A DNA stretch of 64,000 nt from Burkholderia sp. 9120 (GTDB lineage Bacteria > Pseudomonadota > Gammaproteobacteria > Burkholderiales > Burkholderiaceae): contig NZ_JQNA01000002.1 of NCBI RefSeq assembly GCF_000745015.1, positions 4,340,001 to 4,404,000 on the forward strand, read 5' to 3'. The translations under genes were made by a program, and so were the position numbers. This document shows, piece by piece, positions 1 through 7,780 of the stretch (the stretch's first letter is position 1; each line of letters opens with the position of its first letter). A model generated the notes under the pieces. That model was not told where the DNA came from. It did no database searches and saw only the letters and a program-made list of their open reading frames with translations.

Positions 1-153
1 ATAGGTTGCGCTGACGGTAATGGTGGGCGGCGCGATGTCGGGAAACTGCGAGATCGGCAGGTTGAACATCGCGACCGTGCCGGCCACCACCAGGATGATC
101 GACACCACTGACGCGAAAATCGGCCGGTCAATGAAAAAGTGGGCGAACTTCAT
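1..153 (-). CDS. RND efflux pump inner-membrane permease (N-terminal part)
   Basis: The minus-strand reading starts at the ATG at 153 and runs off the left edge; only the first 51 residues are present. They read MKFAHFFIDRPIFASVV..., then a first transmembrane helix, then LPISQFPDIAPPTI. This is the standard opening of HAE1-type (AcrB/MexB) proton-driven RND transporters. The preceding adaptor gene stops only 3 bases upstream, so the two are co-transcribed and presumably form one pump with an outer-membrane channel beyond the window. The substrate cannot be told from this fragment. Confidence 0.93.
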   Translation of the reverse strand, partial: MKFAHFFIDRPIFASVVSIILVVAGTVAMFNLPISQFPDIAPPTITVSATY

Positions 154-156
154 CGC

Positions 157-1908
157 TCAGCCTCCGGTCGTGGGGCTGAGGGTGACATCGACGCGGCGCG
201 ATTTGTCGGGCGCGTCGGTGGCGACGATCCGTGCGGGGCGGTGCATGTCGATCCGCGCGACGTCGACGCCCGCGACGATCAGCGCGGAGCGCACGGTCGC
301 GGCACGCGCGGCGGCCAGTTTGACGTTGTCGGCGTAGGAGCCGGTGGCGTCGGTGTAGCCGGAAATCGCCACGCGCGCACCGGGCGAAGACGCCAGTTGG
401 CGTGCCACGGTGGCTAGTGTGTCGGCGGATTGGTGGTCGAGGCTTGAACTGCCGACAGCGAAGAAGAGTTCGGTGTGGGCCGGTTGTGCGGCGCCGGCTG
501 TTGTCGTGCTTGCCTGAGCGCCGGCGTTGCCCCTGGCGCTGTTGGTGCCGTTGCCCGTTGCGCCCGTTGCGCCCGCTGTTGCGGCACCGCCAGCGGCACC
601 TGCCGTCGCGCTCGTGCCGGACTGAGCCGCGCCACCTTGCGCCCCTGCCCCCGCACCGTTTTGACCCGCCGCCCCGGTCGTTGCGCTCGCACCCGATTGA
701 CCCGCGGCTTTACCGCCACCCCCCGCCGTTCCACCCGCCCCGCCCGCGATCGCCGCGATATTCACACTCGCGGCCGGCAACGGCACCACACGCGCATTCA
801 CCGCCGCTCCCGGCATCAATCGCATCGCGTTGTCGATCACGACCCGATCGCCCACCTGCAGGCCGGAATTGACGACCCAGTCGTTGCCGTTCCATTCGCC
901 GGCTTCGATCGCGCGTTGCTGCGCCTTGTTGTCTTTATCGACGGTCCACACGTATTCGCCGCGCGCTCCCTGCATGACCGCGCCCTGCGGCACGGCGACC
1001 GCCGCGCTGCGCTGCGCGCCGAGCAGCTTGATCCGGACGAACTGCCCGGGCCGCAACGAGCCGGCCGGGTTCGGCACGGCGGCGCGAATCAGATACGTGC
1101 CGGTCTCCGAACTCAACGCCGCGTCCTGAAACGCGATATGGCCGCGCTGCGGATAGATGCTGCCGTCGGCCAGCACGATCACCGCTTCGAGATCGCCGAG
1201 CGGCGGCAGCTTCAGCGTGCCGTTCGCGGTCTGCGCCCGCAATTGCAGCATCTCGTTCTCGGACAGCGAAAAATTGATCCACATCGGATCGAGCTTGGCG
1301 ACGTAAGTCAGCAGGCTATTGGACGAATCGATATACGAGCCGTCCTGCTTCTTCGCGAAGCTCGACAGGCCGGTGACCGGCGCGGTGATCGTCGTGTAGC
1401 CGAGATTCAGATTCGCACTGGTGACGTTGGCGCGCGCCTGTTCGAGCGCGGCGGCGGCGCTCAACTGCTGGCCGATCGAATCGTCGAGATCTTTCTGGCT
1501 CAGCGCATTCTTCGCGACGAGCGGCCGCACGCGATTGAGATTCGCCTGCGCCGTATCGAGCCGCGCTTTCTGCTGTGCCATTTCGGCGCGCGCGGCGTCG
1601 AGCGCCGCTTCGAACGGCTTGCGGTCCATCACGAACATCACGTCGCCCTGATGAACCATCGCGCCTTCCTGGTAGACGCGCTTCTCCAGAAAGCCGTTCA
1701 CGCGCGCGCGGATCTCGACCTGTTGCGAACTCTCCGTCTGGCCGACGTAGTCGAAAGGCACGGGCACGTCGCGCAGCGCGACGTCGACCACGTCGACGTT
1801 GACCGGCGCTCGCGCGGCTTCCGGCGCCGGTTTGTCGTGGCATCCACTCAGCGCTGCCAGCACCGTAATGGCGAGGCCAGTGGTTAAGACGTGCAACGCT
1901 CGCATCAT
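157..1908 (-). CDS. RND efflux periplasmic adaptor (MFP) lipoprotein with C-terminal OmpA-like domain
   Basis: This 583-residue protein starts at the ATG at 1908, which has GGAG 6 nt upstream; a longer reading to 1947 lacks such a site. Residues 1-23 form a lipoprotein signal with lipobox LSGC (Cys23). Residues of about 35-375 are a typical AcrA/MexA adaptor with biotinyl-lipoyl halves, a coiled-coil hairpin and a beta-barrel. A Gly/Ala-rich linker of about 90 residues follows. The last ~106 residues resemble an OmpA C-terminal peptidoglycan-binding domain (SGYTDATGSYADN, the RAATV helix and SRRVDV). Ordinary adaptors are about 380-400 residues long and end before this, so the protein is a fusion. 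It would link the pump directly to the cell wall. The adaptor call is firm; the peptidoglycan role is inferred from the motifs. Confidence 0.92.
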   Translation of the reverse strand: MMRALHVLTTGLAITVLAALSGCHDKPAPEAARAPVNVDVVDVALRDVPVPFDYVGQTESSQQVEIRARVNGFLEKRVYQEGAMVHQGDVMFVMDRKPFEAALDAARAEMAQQKARLDTAQANLNRVRPLVAKNALSQKDLDDSIGQQLSAAAALEQARANVTSANLNLGYTTITAPVTGLSSFAKKQDGSYIDSSNSLLTYVAKLDPMWINFSLSENEMLQLRAQTANGTLKLPPLGDLEAVIVLADGSIYPQRGHIAFQDAALSSETGTYLIRAAVPNPAGSLRPGQFVRIKLLGAQRSAAVAVPQGAVMQGARGEYVWTVDKDNKAQQRAIEAGEWNGNDWVVNSGLQVGDRVVIDNAMRLMPGAAVNARVVPLPAASVNIAAIAGGAGGTAGGGGKAAGQSGASATTGAAGQNGAGAGAQGGAAQSGTSATAGAAGGAATAGATGATGNGTNSARGNAGAQASTTTAGAAQPAHTELFFAVGSSSLDHQSADTLATVARQLASSPGARVAISGYTDATGSYADNVKLAAARAATVRSALIVAGVDVARIDMHRPARIVATDAPDKSRRVDVTLSPTTGG

Positions 1909-2592
1909 CGTGATCTCCGTCGGCAAAGCGGCTGGACCGTGGTGCACGGACGCCGGGACGCAATCGCGCTACGCCGCGGCGTGTTGCCGGTGCGTGCGCG
2001 TGGAACCATCTTGATACTGCGCTGCAGCGCCAGGTATTCCGCACGAATGTGCGTGTGCTCAACGTGAAATCCGTCTGCGGACCAATTCGCTTCCGCTCGT
2101 TAAAAACGGACAAACGTGGAGCGTCCTGTCGTTCAGCGACGACTCACGGCCTATGACAAAGCCGTTAAAGCGACCGCAAAAAACGGGTGAACCGCATGGA
2201 AATGAAGGGAGGCAAACCGCACGGACGAGTGCGGCGCCAGCAAGCGTGTTCCGGGTGACTCGTCCACTGATGCATACGTGCTCCTTATTTTTCTAGCAGT
2301 ATGTCAATCGGATATCCAGTACCGTTGCACCGAGTTAGAAGGCAATGGCCATTTGCCCGGGAATGTTTCGTGCGTTTTCCCACCTCTGCGCGCAGGCAGT
2401 GTAGCACCGCTAATCGAAAAACAACATGTGAGGGTGGGAATCAGGCTGCGCGAATAATAGGTCTATTTTGTGCGCTTTTCAGCGTGCGCCACATAGTGAG
2501 TTGGGCCATAGACCAGGCTGCCAGGCGAGTTGACGGATCGCCGACCGTTGCGCGAGCTTCGCCGGTTTTTGCGGCGAAGCTCGACAGCTCGA
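1909..2592. other. Intergenic region without a supported gene
   Basis: These 680 bases lie between the start of the minus-strand efflux operon and the end of the minus-strand PraB-like gene. The right part holds a perfect 12-bp hairpin (annotated separately). The left part must carry the efflux operon promoter, but no clear -35/-10 pair or operator was recognised. Short open readings here have no start signal or recognisable product. Confidence 0.5.
2553..2583. terminator. Perfect 12-bp stem-loop downstream of the PraB-like gene
   Basis: CGAGCTTCGCCG at 2553-2564 pairs perfectly with CGGCGAAGCTCG at 2572-2583 around a 7-nt loop. It lies about 10 nt beyond the stop of the minus-strand gene at 2593. 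There is no strong U-run on the far side, so it may end transcription inefficiently or simply protect the mRNA 3' end. Confidence 0.5.
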
Positions 2593-3075
2593 TTACGGCG
2601 AAACCGTGAACGCCGGATTCGGGCTGACCGACAGGCTATTCACCTTGCAGTTGCCGGACAGCGGCTGATTGCTCGCGCTCAGCGTATTGGTCGCGTTGCT
2701 CCACGCGCCGCTGATCGTGGAAGGACCGCAGTTCGCGCCGAGCACGCTGAAGCCGACGTTCGCCACATTGCCGGTCGTCGTGCTGGTGGCGACGAGCTTC
2801 CACGGCAGTCCGATGATCTGCGGCACGCCGCACAGGCCACCGCCCGTGATCGCGACCGAGTTGATCTGCGCGTACGTGCCGTCGGTGCTCACCACGCCGC
2901 TGAGCGTGATACCGCAACTCACATTGGGCGCGATCGGTGTGCTGACGTTGATCGTGCCCGGTGCGCTGAAGGAAGCGCCTGCCGGTCCGATCGTCGCCGC
3001 GGCGGCGATCGGCGCGACGGCGGCGAATGCGATAGCGATGGCGCTGCTGCATGCGAAAGTTTTGATCAGCTTCAT
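2593..3075 (-). CDS. Small secreted protein resembling the alkane-oxidation activator PraB family
   Basis: The 160-residue product has a Sec signal peptide (MKLIKTFACSSAIAIAFAAVAPIAAA, cleavage near residue 27). The mature part is rich in Ser, Thr, Gly and Asn, with four cysteines at 54, 82, 116 and 143 that could form two disulfides. The opening TIGPAGASFSAPGTI and the short beta-rich repeats resemble secreted proteins annotated as PraB in Pseudomonas and Burkholderia, some of which are associated with biofilms. The ATG at 3075 has GGAAGG 8 nt upstream. The gene stands alone, with long non-coding stretches on both sides and a hairpin after its stop. The family assignment is from memory of sequence style and is moderate; secretion is clear. 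Confidence 0.6.
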   Translation of the reverse strand: MKLIKTFACSSAIAIAFAAVAPIAAAATIGPAGASFSAPGTINVSTPIAPNVSCGITLSGVVSTDGTYAQINSVAITGGGLCGVPQIIGLPWKLVATSTTTGNVANVGFSVLGANCGPSTISGAWSNATNTLSASNQPLSGNCKVNSLSVSPNPAFTVSP

Positions 3076-3937
3076 GATTTACCTTCCCAGAAAAAAGGCT
3101 AAAGAAATTGCTGGAGTTGGGCAGCCGGCGGCGCTGTGCGTGGACCTCGCCGCCTGACCGTTTGACGCGCCTGACTACTGCCATCCGCTCGGTCGGCGGG
3201 CATCGTCATGCCTGCCGCCGTCGGCGTCGTTCGTGATCCTGATCGCCTTGGTGTGGTGTTTTCAGGAAGGCCGAACCTCATGCGATTGCTGTTTCGATTG
3301 CGATTGCCATGTTGGTTGCGATTGCACGAAGGCCCGCATAATGACGGCCGACACAGCGCCACGCACAGGTGTCCCAAATCCCATTGCTTTGTCTCCGTCA
3401 GTATTTTTAATTCGCCACGTACGATAATCGTTCGGCATACGTAAGCCGGTTTGATACGGACGTAACAGGCCACGACATTAAAATGCCGCGTATAGCACTG
3501 CCCGGCCCAGTTAGCCGACGATCTATTCAGTCTGAAAATGCGCGCCGCATTTAAAAACGGGTTGAATCCCGTAATAGGCGTGGTGTCTCGCGAGACGCTT
3601 GTGCCATCGCACTCCTCGTTGGATTGGGATGCTGCAGTGCACCGCAGTCATTGGCCGGATGTTTCAAATAATTATGTGGGCACACAGTAGTCTGGACGGC
3701 GCGGCCTGTATATAGAATTTTTGATCCAAACCGATGCTTTCGGCTGAGCCTTGTATTGCCGTCGTTTCGCGGATGTTTTTAAACGGTCGAATGAATCCGG
3801 TGTCACGGTGCGGAGGCGTTTAATAGTTTCGACCTGATGCAATTAGCGTATTCTGACTGCCGGGCCGACTAATTTAGAAAGCGCCGCGATCCGATTGATT
3901 GCGTCGGCAATCGGCTGTTAATGGGGAAACGCGCACT
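3076..3937. other. Long, relatively A+T-rich intergenic region
   Basis: About 860 bases separate two divergent small genes. The DNA is noticeably richer in A+T than the neighbours from about 3500 to 3900. A run of near-repeats of GCGATTGC lies at about 3280-3330. A minus-strand reading at 3099-3473 lacks a ribosome binding site and has a composition unlike local genes, so it is not called. No RNA gene or terminator could be supported. Confidence 0.5.
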
Positions 3938-4813
3938 ATGTCATTCCGGAACGCGAGAAAACCTACCGCCATGCGGTTATGGCTTTTCGCCGGCTGTGGG
4001 GTATTGGGCTTCGGCACGATAGCGCTGACTGCGATCTTGATGGGGCAGTGGCCGACGCGCGCGGACCCCGCCACGCAGGTTGCGATTCAAGCGGAGGCCG
4101 AGCCTGGAAATAACGGACCGGTCACGAATCGCCATAACCTGGCGGTGGCGTCTCCTGCGGCACCGCCCTCCTCGACTCACGAAGGGATTGACGTGCTATC
4201 GCGGCTGGAAACGGCGGGACGCGATAAATCGCTGATCCAACCGGAAGCCAACCTCAGCAATACGCTCGACGAAGCGCTGCAGCGTGCTTTGTCGTTTCCC
4301 GATTTCGGCGCGCTCGCGGGACGCACCGACCCGGAGGGCCTCTTTGAAGCCGCGGCCTGGGTCGATGCCTGCGAGCGTGGCGCCTTCGCCGCTCAGGAGA
4401 TGTCGTTGCGATGCCGGGAACCGGATCTGCACGGCGCGCATTACGCGGACGACCTGTTGAAGCAGGCCGCCGATGCGGGCCAACCCGGCGCCGTTCTGAG
4501 CCTGGCCGCACGACACCCCGAACAGTGGCTGGAGATCCCTTTGCGCAGCGGCGGCATGCTCGGCGACCGCGTGTTCGCACTCGCCGCGCGGGGCCGATCC
4601 GCCGCGCTCGTGCTGCTCAGTCAACTGTGCGCCGTGCCCGACGCCTGCGTCGACGAACAATTGACGCGCAACGTGCTGGCGCTGCTGCAGTTGAGCATCT
4701 ACAAAACGGGGACGTCGGAGACGGGTGACTATCTGACGGGCGCCGAGATCAACCGCCGCGAAGCGGTCGATCGCGCCGAACGGATTCGCACTGCACTGCA
4801 ATGGCCGCCTTGA
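3938..4813 (+). CDS. Hypothetical single-pass membrane-anchored protein, possibly with TPR/Sel1-like helices
   Basis: The ATG at 3938 opens a 291-residue protein; GGGGAA lies about 10 nt upstream. Residues 12-37 (LWLFAGCGVLGFGTIALTAILMG) form one membrane segment after a short positively charged N-terminus, so the rest should be periplasmic. The C-terminal two thirds is alpha-helical and rich in Ala and Leu (DDLLKQAADAGQPGAVLSLA, VFALAARGRSAALVLLSQL), which looks like degenerate Sel1/TPR repeats. It has cysteines but no catalytic motif that I recognise. It is monocistronic and the function is unknown. Confidence 0.65.
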   Translation: MSFRNARKPTAMRLWLFAGCGVLGFGTIALTAILMGQWPTRADPATQVAIQAEAEPGNNGPVTNRHNLAVASPAAPPSSTHEGIDVLSRLETAGRDKSLIQPEANLSNTLDEALQRALSFPDFGALAGRTDPEGLFEAAAWVDACERGAFAAQEMSLRCREPDLHGAHYADDLLKQAADAGQPGAVLSLAARHPEQWLEIPLRSGGMLGDRVFALAARGRSAALVLLSQLCAVPDACVDEQLTRNVLALLQLSIYKTGTSETGDYLTGAEINRREAVDRAERIRTALQWPP

Positions 4814-4823
4814 GCCATCGCAG

Positions 4824-4984
4824 CTAGGCCGCAGCAAGCGGTTCACGCCGCGTCGGCGCCGCGGCCACCGCAGCGGGTTGCGACAGATTTTTCGGATCGA
4901 AAACGCGTTCATGCAGCCGCGTGAACGAGCGGAAATTCCACAAGCTGCGCGCCACGAACACGCGCTGCACCCAGCGATACAGGG
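4824..4984 (-). pseudogene. C-terminal remnant of an unrecognised minus-strand gene
   Basis: Reading leftward to the TAG at 4824-4826, the last ~50 codons give RVFVARSLWNFRSFTRLHERV...REPLAAA. The third-position G+C bias is that of a real gene, but nothing upstream continues it. At about 4985 the sequence switches to a plus-strand transporter remnant. I read this as the tail of a gene whose 5' part was deleted. The family was not recognised. Confidence 0.4.
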
Positions 4985-5306
4985 GCTGGTGGAAGCCGCA
5001 CAGACGCTCGGCTTCAGCCGCGCCGAACTGATCCTTCATGTGGTGCTGCCCGGTGCGCTGCCCACCGCGCTGGTGGGCCTGCGTTATGCGCTCGGTTCGG
5101 CATGGCTCGCGCTGGTGTTGGCCGAGCAGGTGAACAGCCAGGGCGGGCTCGGCTATCTGGTCACGTTTGCCCGCGAAGTCTATCGCACCGACATTATCGT
5201 CGTGTGCCTCATCATCTATGCGCTGCTGGGCCTCGCTGCGGATTTCGGCGTGCGCGCTCTCGAAAAGGGACTACTGTCATGGCGTCCGGCATTTCGCGCT
5301 CGTTGA
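4985..5306 (+). pseudogene. ssuC: SsuC-like ABC transporter permease, 5'-truncated remnant
   Basis: From about 4985 the plus-strand reading gives LVEAAQTLGFSRAELILHVV..., through the EAA-loop region and the last transmembrane helices to RALEKGLLSWRPAFRAR and TGA at 5306. This matches the C-terminal ~100 residues of aliphatic-sulfonate (SsuC/TauC) ABC permeases, which are normally about 260 residues. The first ~150 residues are missing and are replaced by unrelated minus-strand sequence. The overlap of its stop with the ATG of the following ATPase remnant (5279) preserves the usual ssuCB arrangement. The product would not be functional. Confidence 0.8.
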
Positions 5307-5549
5307 ATCATCCTGTTGCCGTGGACGACACGCTCGCCGTGCGCGTCCGCGACCTCACCAAACGGTTCGGCGCGCGCCGCGTGATCGACGGTCAGTCGCT
5401 GGAGATTCGTCGCGCTGGCCGGACCGAGCGGTTGCGGCAAGAGCACGTCGTTGCGCGTGCTCGCCGGGCTCGATCGCGAGATCGACGGCGACGTGCGGGT
5501 GTCGACGAGTCGGACGTTATCGCTTCGACGAGTCGGACGTTATCGCTTG
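5279..5549 (+). pseudogene. ssuB: SsuB-like ABC ATPase, frameshifted and 3'-truncated remnant
   Basis: The ATG at 5279 begins a reading with AVRVRDLTKRFGARRVIDGQSLEIRR, the normal N-terminus of an SsuB-type ATPase. Walker A (GPSGCGKSTSLRVLAGLD) then appears in a different frame from about 5423. The break lies at ATTCGTCGCG near 5405, where the usual 'RGEFVAL' codons are missing. A 14-nt deletion between two copies of TTCGTCGCG would produce exactly this. After GDVRV the gene ends in a 23-bp tandem repeat, with no Walker B or signature motif. It is dead. Confidence 0.8.
5502..5547. repeat. Perfect 23-bp tandem duplication at the end of the ssuB remnant
   Basis: Positions 5502-5524 and 5525-5547 are identical 23-base units (TCGACGAGTC...TATCGCT). 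They mark the 3' break point of the transporter remnant and fit a slippage or end-joining scar. Confidence 0.9.
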
Positions 5550-5603
5550 AGGTTCGCTACTAGCGCGCCCTACCCGCACAGTTTGCCGATATCCATATCG
5601 ATT

Positions 5604-5709
5604 ATGGTTGTTTGTTCAATCAGTTCGGCTTGCTTAAGGTGACTTGCCACCTCGCTTCTCGCACCGGCAAATCATCCCCGACTTCAATAAAACTGATTTG
5701 AACAACCAT
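5604..5709. promoter_or_regulatory. Inverted repeat framing the porin 5' leader and start codon
   Basis: ATGGTTGTT at 5604-5612 is the exact reverse complement of AACAACCAT at 5701-5709. Inside these arms, ATCAGTT (5619-5625) pairs with AACTGAT (5691-5697). The right arm contains the translation start region of the porin, including the first two bases of its ATG. If the left arm is transcribed, the leader could fold over the start codon. It could equally be a scar of local rearrangement. No strong Shine-Dalgarno is visible before the porin start. Confidence 0.45.
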
Positions 5710-6937
5710 GAAAAAAATCATCTTCGCCTTTGGCGTGTCGTCTCTTCTGGCCGGTACTGCCAGTGCTCAAAGCAGCGTCACGCTGTACGGCATCGTGACC
5801 GGCAACGTGACGTATTCGAACAATGCGCAAACCGCGGTGACGTCGGCCTCCGGCAAACCTAAAGGCGGTACACAGGTCGCGCAACTCGACGGCGGTTCGT
5901 CGGGACTGTCGTCAAGCCGCTGGGGCCTCACCGGCGCGGAAGATCTGGGCGGCGGACTGAAGGCGATCTTCAAGCTCGAAAGCGGCTTCAGCGTGAATAG
6001 CGGCGCGCTTGGACAAGGCGGCACCGAGTTCGGCCGTCAGGCGTGGGTGGGATTCACCGCCGACAAGTACGGCACGTTCACGCTGGGGCGTCAGGCCGAT
6101 ACGTCGGTGGAGTTCATCTCGCCGCTGCTGGCCGGCTGGTACTGGGGCAACCTCGCGATCCACCCCGCCGACTACGACAACCTGAACTTCACGCACCGTA
6201 TCAACAACACGGTCAGGTACCTGTCGGATTCGTTCAGCGGGTTCCGCTTCGGCGCGTTGTACAGCGTGGGCGGCGTGGCCGGGAATGTCACGCAGAATCA
6301 GTTCTGGTCGACCGGTTTGAGTTATAGCGGCGGGGCATTTGCCTTCGCGGCGTCGATCATCAATGCGCGCAATCCGAATTCGTCGCTCTACGGTACGAAC
6401 GCCAATGCGAGCGCGACCGGCAATAACCTCGGTTCCGCCGGCTCGGCCACGGCCGCGGAGTCCAATCCGGCGATCGCGGGTTTCGCTTCGGCGCATACGC
6501 AACAGACGGTGTCGGTCGCGACCACGTACACGGTGGGCGGTGCGATTTTAGGCGCGGCTTATTCGACCACACAGTTCCGCGGGCTCGGCTCGAACGCGTC
6601 GCTGAATACGCTCAATTACAGCGGCTCGACGACACTCAGCACGGTCAGCGCGAGTCTGCGTTATCAGGCGACGCCGTACCTGCGCTTCGGCACGTCGTTC
6701 GATTACACGCAAGGCGGCAGTGTGGGCAGCAAGGGCAATGCGAAGTACGAGCAATTCAATCTCGGCAGCGCGTATTCGCTGTCGAAAGCGACCGAGCTTT
6801 ACCTGACTGGGGCATTCCAGCATGCGAGCGGCACGGATTCGCTGGGCCGTCCCGCGGTCGCGGCGATCGGCTATCTGACACCTTCCGCGACGGACAGGCA
6901 GGTGGCGGTATCGGCGGGGCTGAAGCATCTGTTCTGA
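5708..6937 (+). CDS. Gram-negative trimeric porin (OmpC/Porin_4 family)
   Basis: The 409-residue product has a signal peptide (MKKIIFAFGVSSLLAGTASAQ). It is followed by the family opening SSVTLYGIVTGNVTYS, the conserved SRWGLTGAEDLGGGLKAIFKLESGF and FGRQAWVGF...GTFTLGRQ blocks, and a final strand ending in Phe (VSAGLKHLF), the BAM recognition signal. Length and motifs fit the 16-stranded general porins that are abundant in Burkholderia. It forms a passive channel for small solutes in the outer membrane. It is monocistronic, with an inverted repeat over its start region. Confidence 0.95.
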   Translation: MKKIIFAFGVSSLLAGTASAQSSVTLYGIVTGNVTYSNNAQTAVTSASGKPKGGTQVAQLDGGSSGLSSSRWGLTGAEDLGGGLKAIFKLESGFSVNSGALGQGGTEFGRQAWVGFTADKYGTFTLGRQADTSVEFISPLLAGWYWGNLAIHPADYDNLNFTHRINNTVRYLSDSFSGFRFGALYSVGGVAGNVTQNQFWSTGLSYSGGAFAFAASIINARNPNSSLYGTNANASATGNNLGSAGSATAAESNPAIAGFASAHTQQTVSVATTYTVGGAILGAAYSTTQFRGLGSNASLNTLNYSGSTTLSTVSASLRYQATPYLRFGTSFDYTQGGSVGSKGNAKYEQFNLGSAYSLSKATELYLTGAFQHASGTDSLGRPAVAAIGYLTPSATDRQVAVSAGLKHLF

Positions 6938-7045
6938 TGCACTCGAATGACAGGGCCTGTTGCATGGATGGCCCTCTCCTACCTGATGCGGGACCGTGGA
7001 TGCGCTGCATTCCGATGGTCCCGCGCCAGTACTTCATCACCGCCC

Positions 7046-7591
7046 TTAGCGTGCCAGTTCGGCCTCGATTGCCGCGACGAGGCGCGGGTCGTCGGCGGTG
7101 ACATCGGGAGAGAAACGCCCCACTACGCGACCATCGCGACTGACCAGGAATTTTTCGAAATTCCACAGCACGTCCGGCACAGCGTTGGGTTCGATGCCGT
7201 AACCCTTGAGCCGTTCGCGGAACGGACCCTCGCCGGTGGCGTCGGGCTGCGCGGCCGTCAGCGTGTGATACAGCGGATGCTGGTCGGCGCCGACCACCGA
7301 GATCTTCGAGAACAGCGGGAATTTCACGTCATAGGTGCTGGTGCAGAAGGTCTGGATTTCCTCGTCGCTGCCCGGCTCCTGGCCTTTGAAGTTGTTCGCT
7401 GGAAAACCCAGTACTTCGAGACCGTCGCCGCGTTTGTCTTCGTAGAGTTTTTCCAGACCTTCGTATTGCGGCGTCAGCCCGCATTTCGAGGCCACGTTCA
7501 CGACCAGCAGCACCTTGCCTTGAAACGGCTTCAGTGTTTGCGGCGTGCCTTCAATCGACGTGACGGGTACATCGTATAAGGCTTGACTCAT
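7046..7591 (-). CDS. Glutathione peroxidase family thiol peroxidase
   Basis: This is a 181-residue protein of the Cys-type GPx family (BtuE/Gpx). The peroxidatic cysteine is Cys37 in VNVASKCGLTPQY. The Gln of FPANNFKGQEPGS and the Trp of WNFEKFLV complete the catalytic site. A second cysteine in IQTFCTSTYDVKFPLF sits where the resolving Cys of thioredoxin-dependent members is found. It reduces hydrogen and lipid peroxides in the cytoplasm or periplasm; no signal peptide is present. The gene stands alone between convergent and divergent neighbours. Confidence 0.95.
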   Translation of the reverse strand: MSQALYDVPVTSIEGTPQTLKPFQGKVLLVVNVASKCGLTPQYEGLEKLYEDKRGDGLEVLGFPANNFKGQEPGSDEEIQTFCTSTYDVKFPLFSKISVVGADQHPLYHTLTAAQPDATGEGPFRERLKGYGIEPNAVPDVLWNFEKFLVSRDGRVVGRFSPDVTADDPRLVAAIEAELAR

Positions 7592-7780
7592 GGATCACCT
7601 TCGGTTGGTTGAGGGATGGGCACACGATACGCCGCTTTTTGAATTTCGGCAGAACGCGGCATAGCCACCCTTCAATATCCTTATTCCTATTGATTGGTTC
7701 GCCTGGTTTCGGCGGGACGCTATTGTCGAGCGCGTGCACGGTCTCACGCACTCCACCCCAAACAGAATGAGAGTTCAGTC

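Noticed and set aside
475..1887. Long plus-strand open reading opposite the RND adaptor
   Set aside because: It is the complement of a well-supported gene; the Arg/Cys-rich composition and lack of a start signal mark it as a high-GC shadow.
3099..3473. 124-codon minus-strand reading in the gap after the PraB-like gene
   Set aside because: No Shine-Dalgarno, odd composition (NRNQHGNRNRNSNR) and no recognisable domain.
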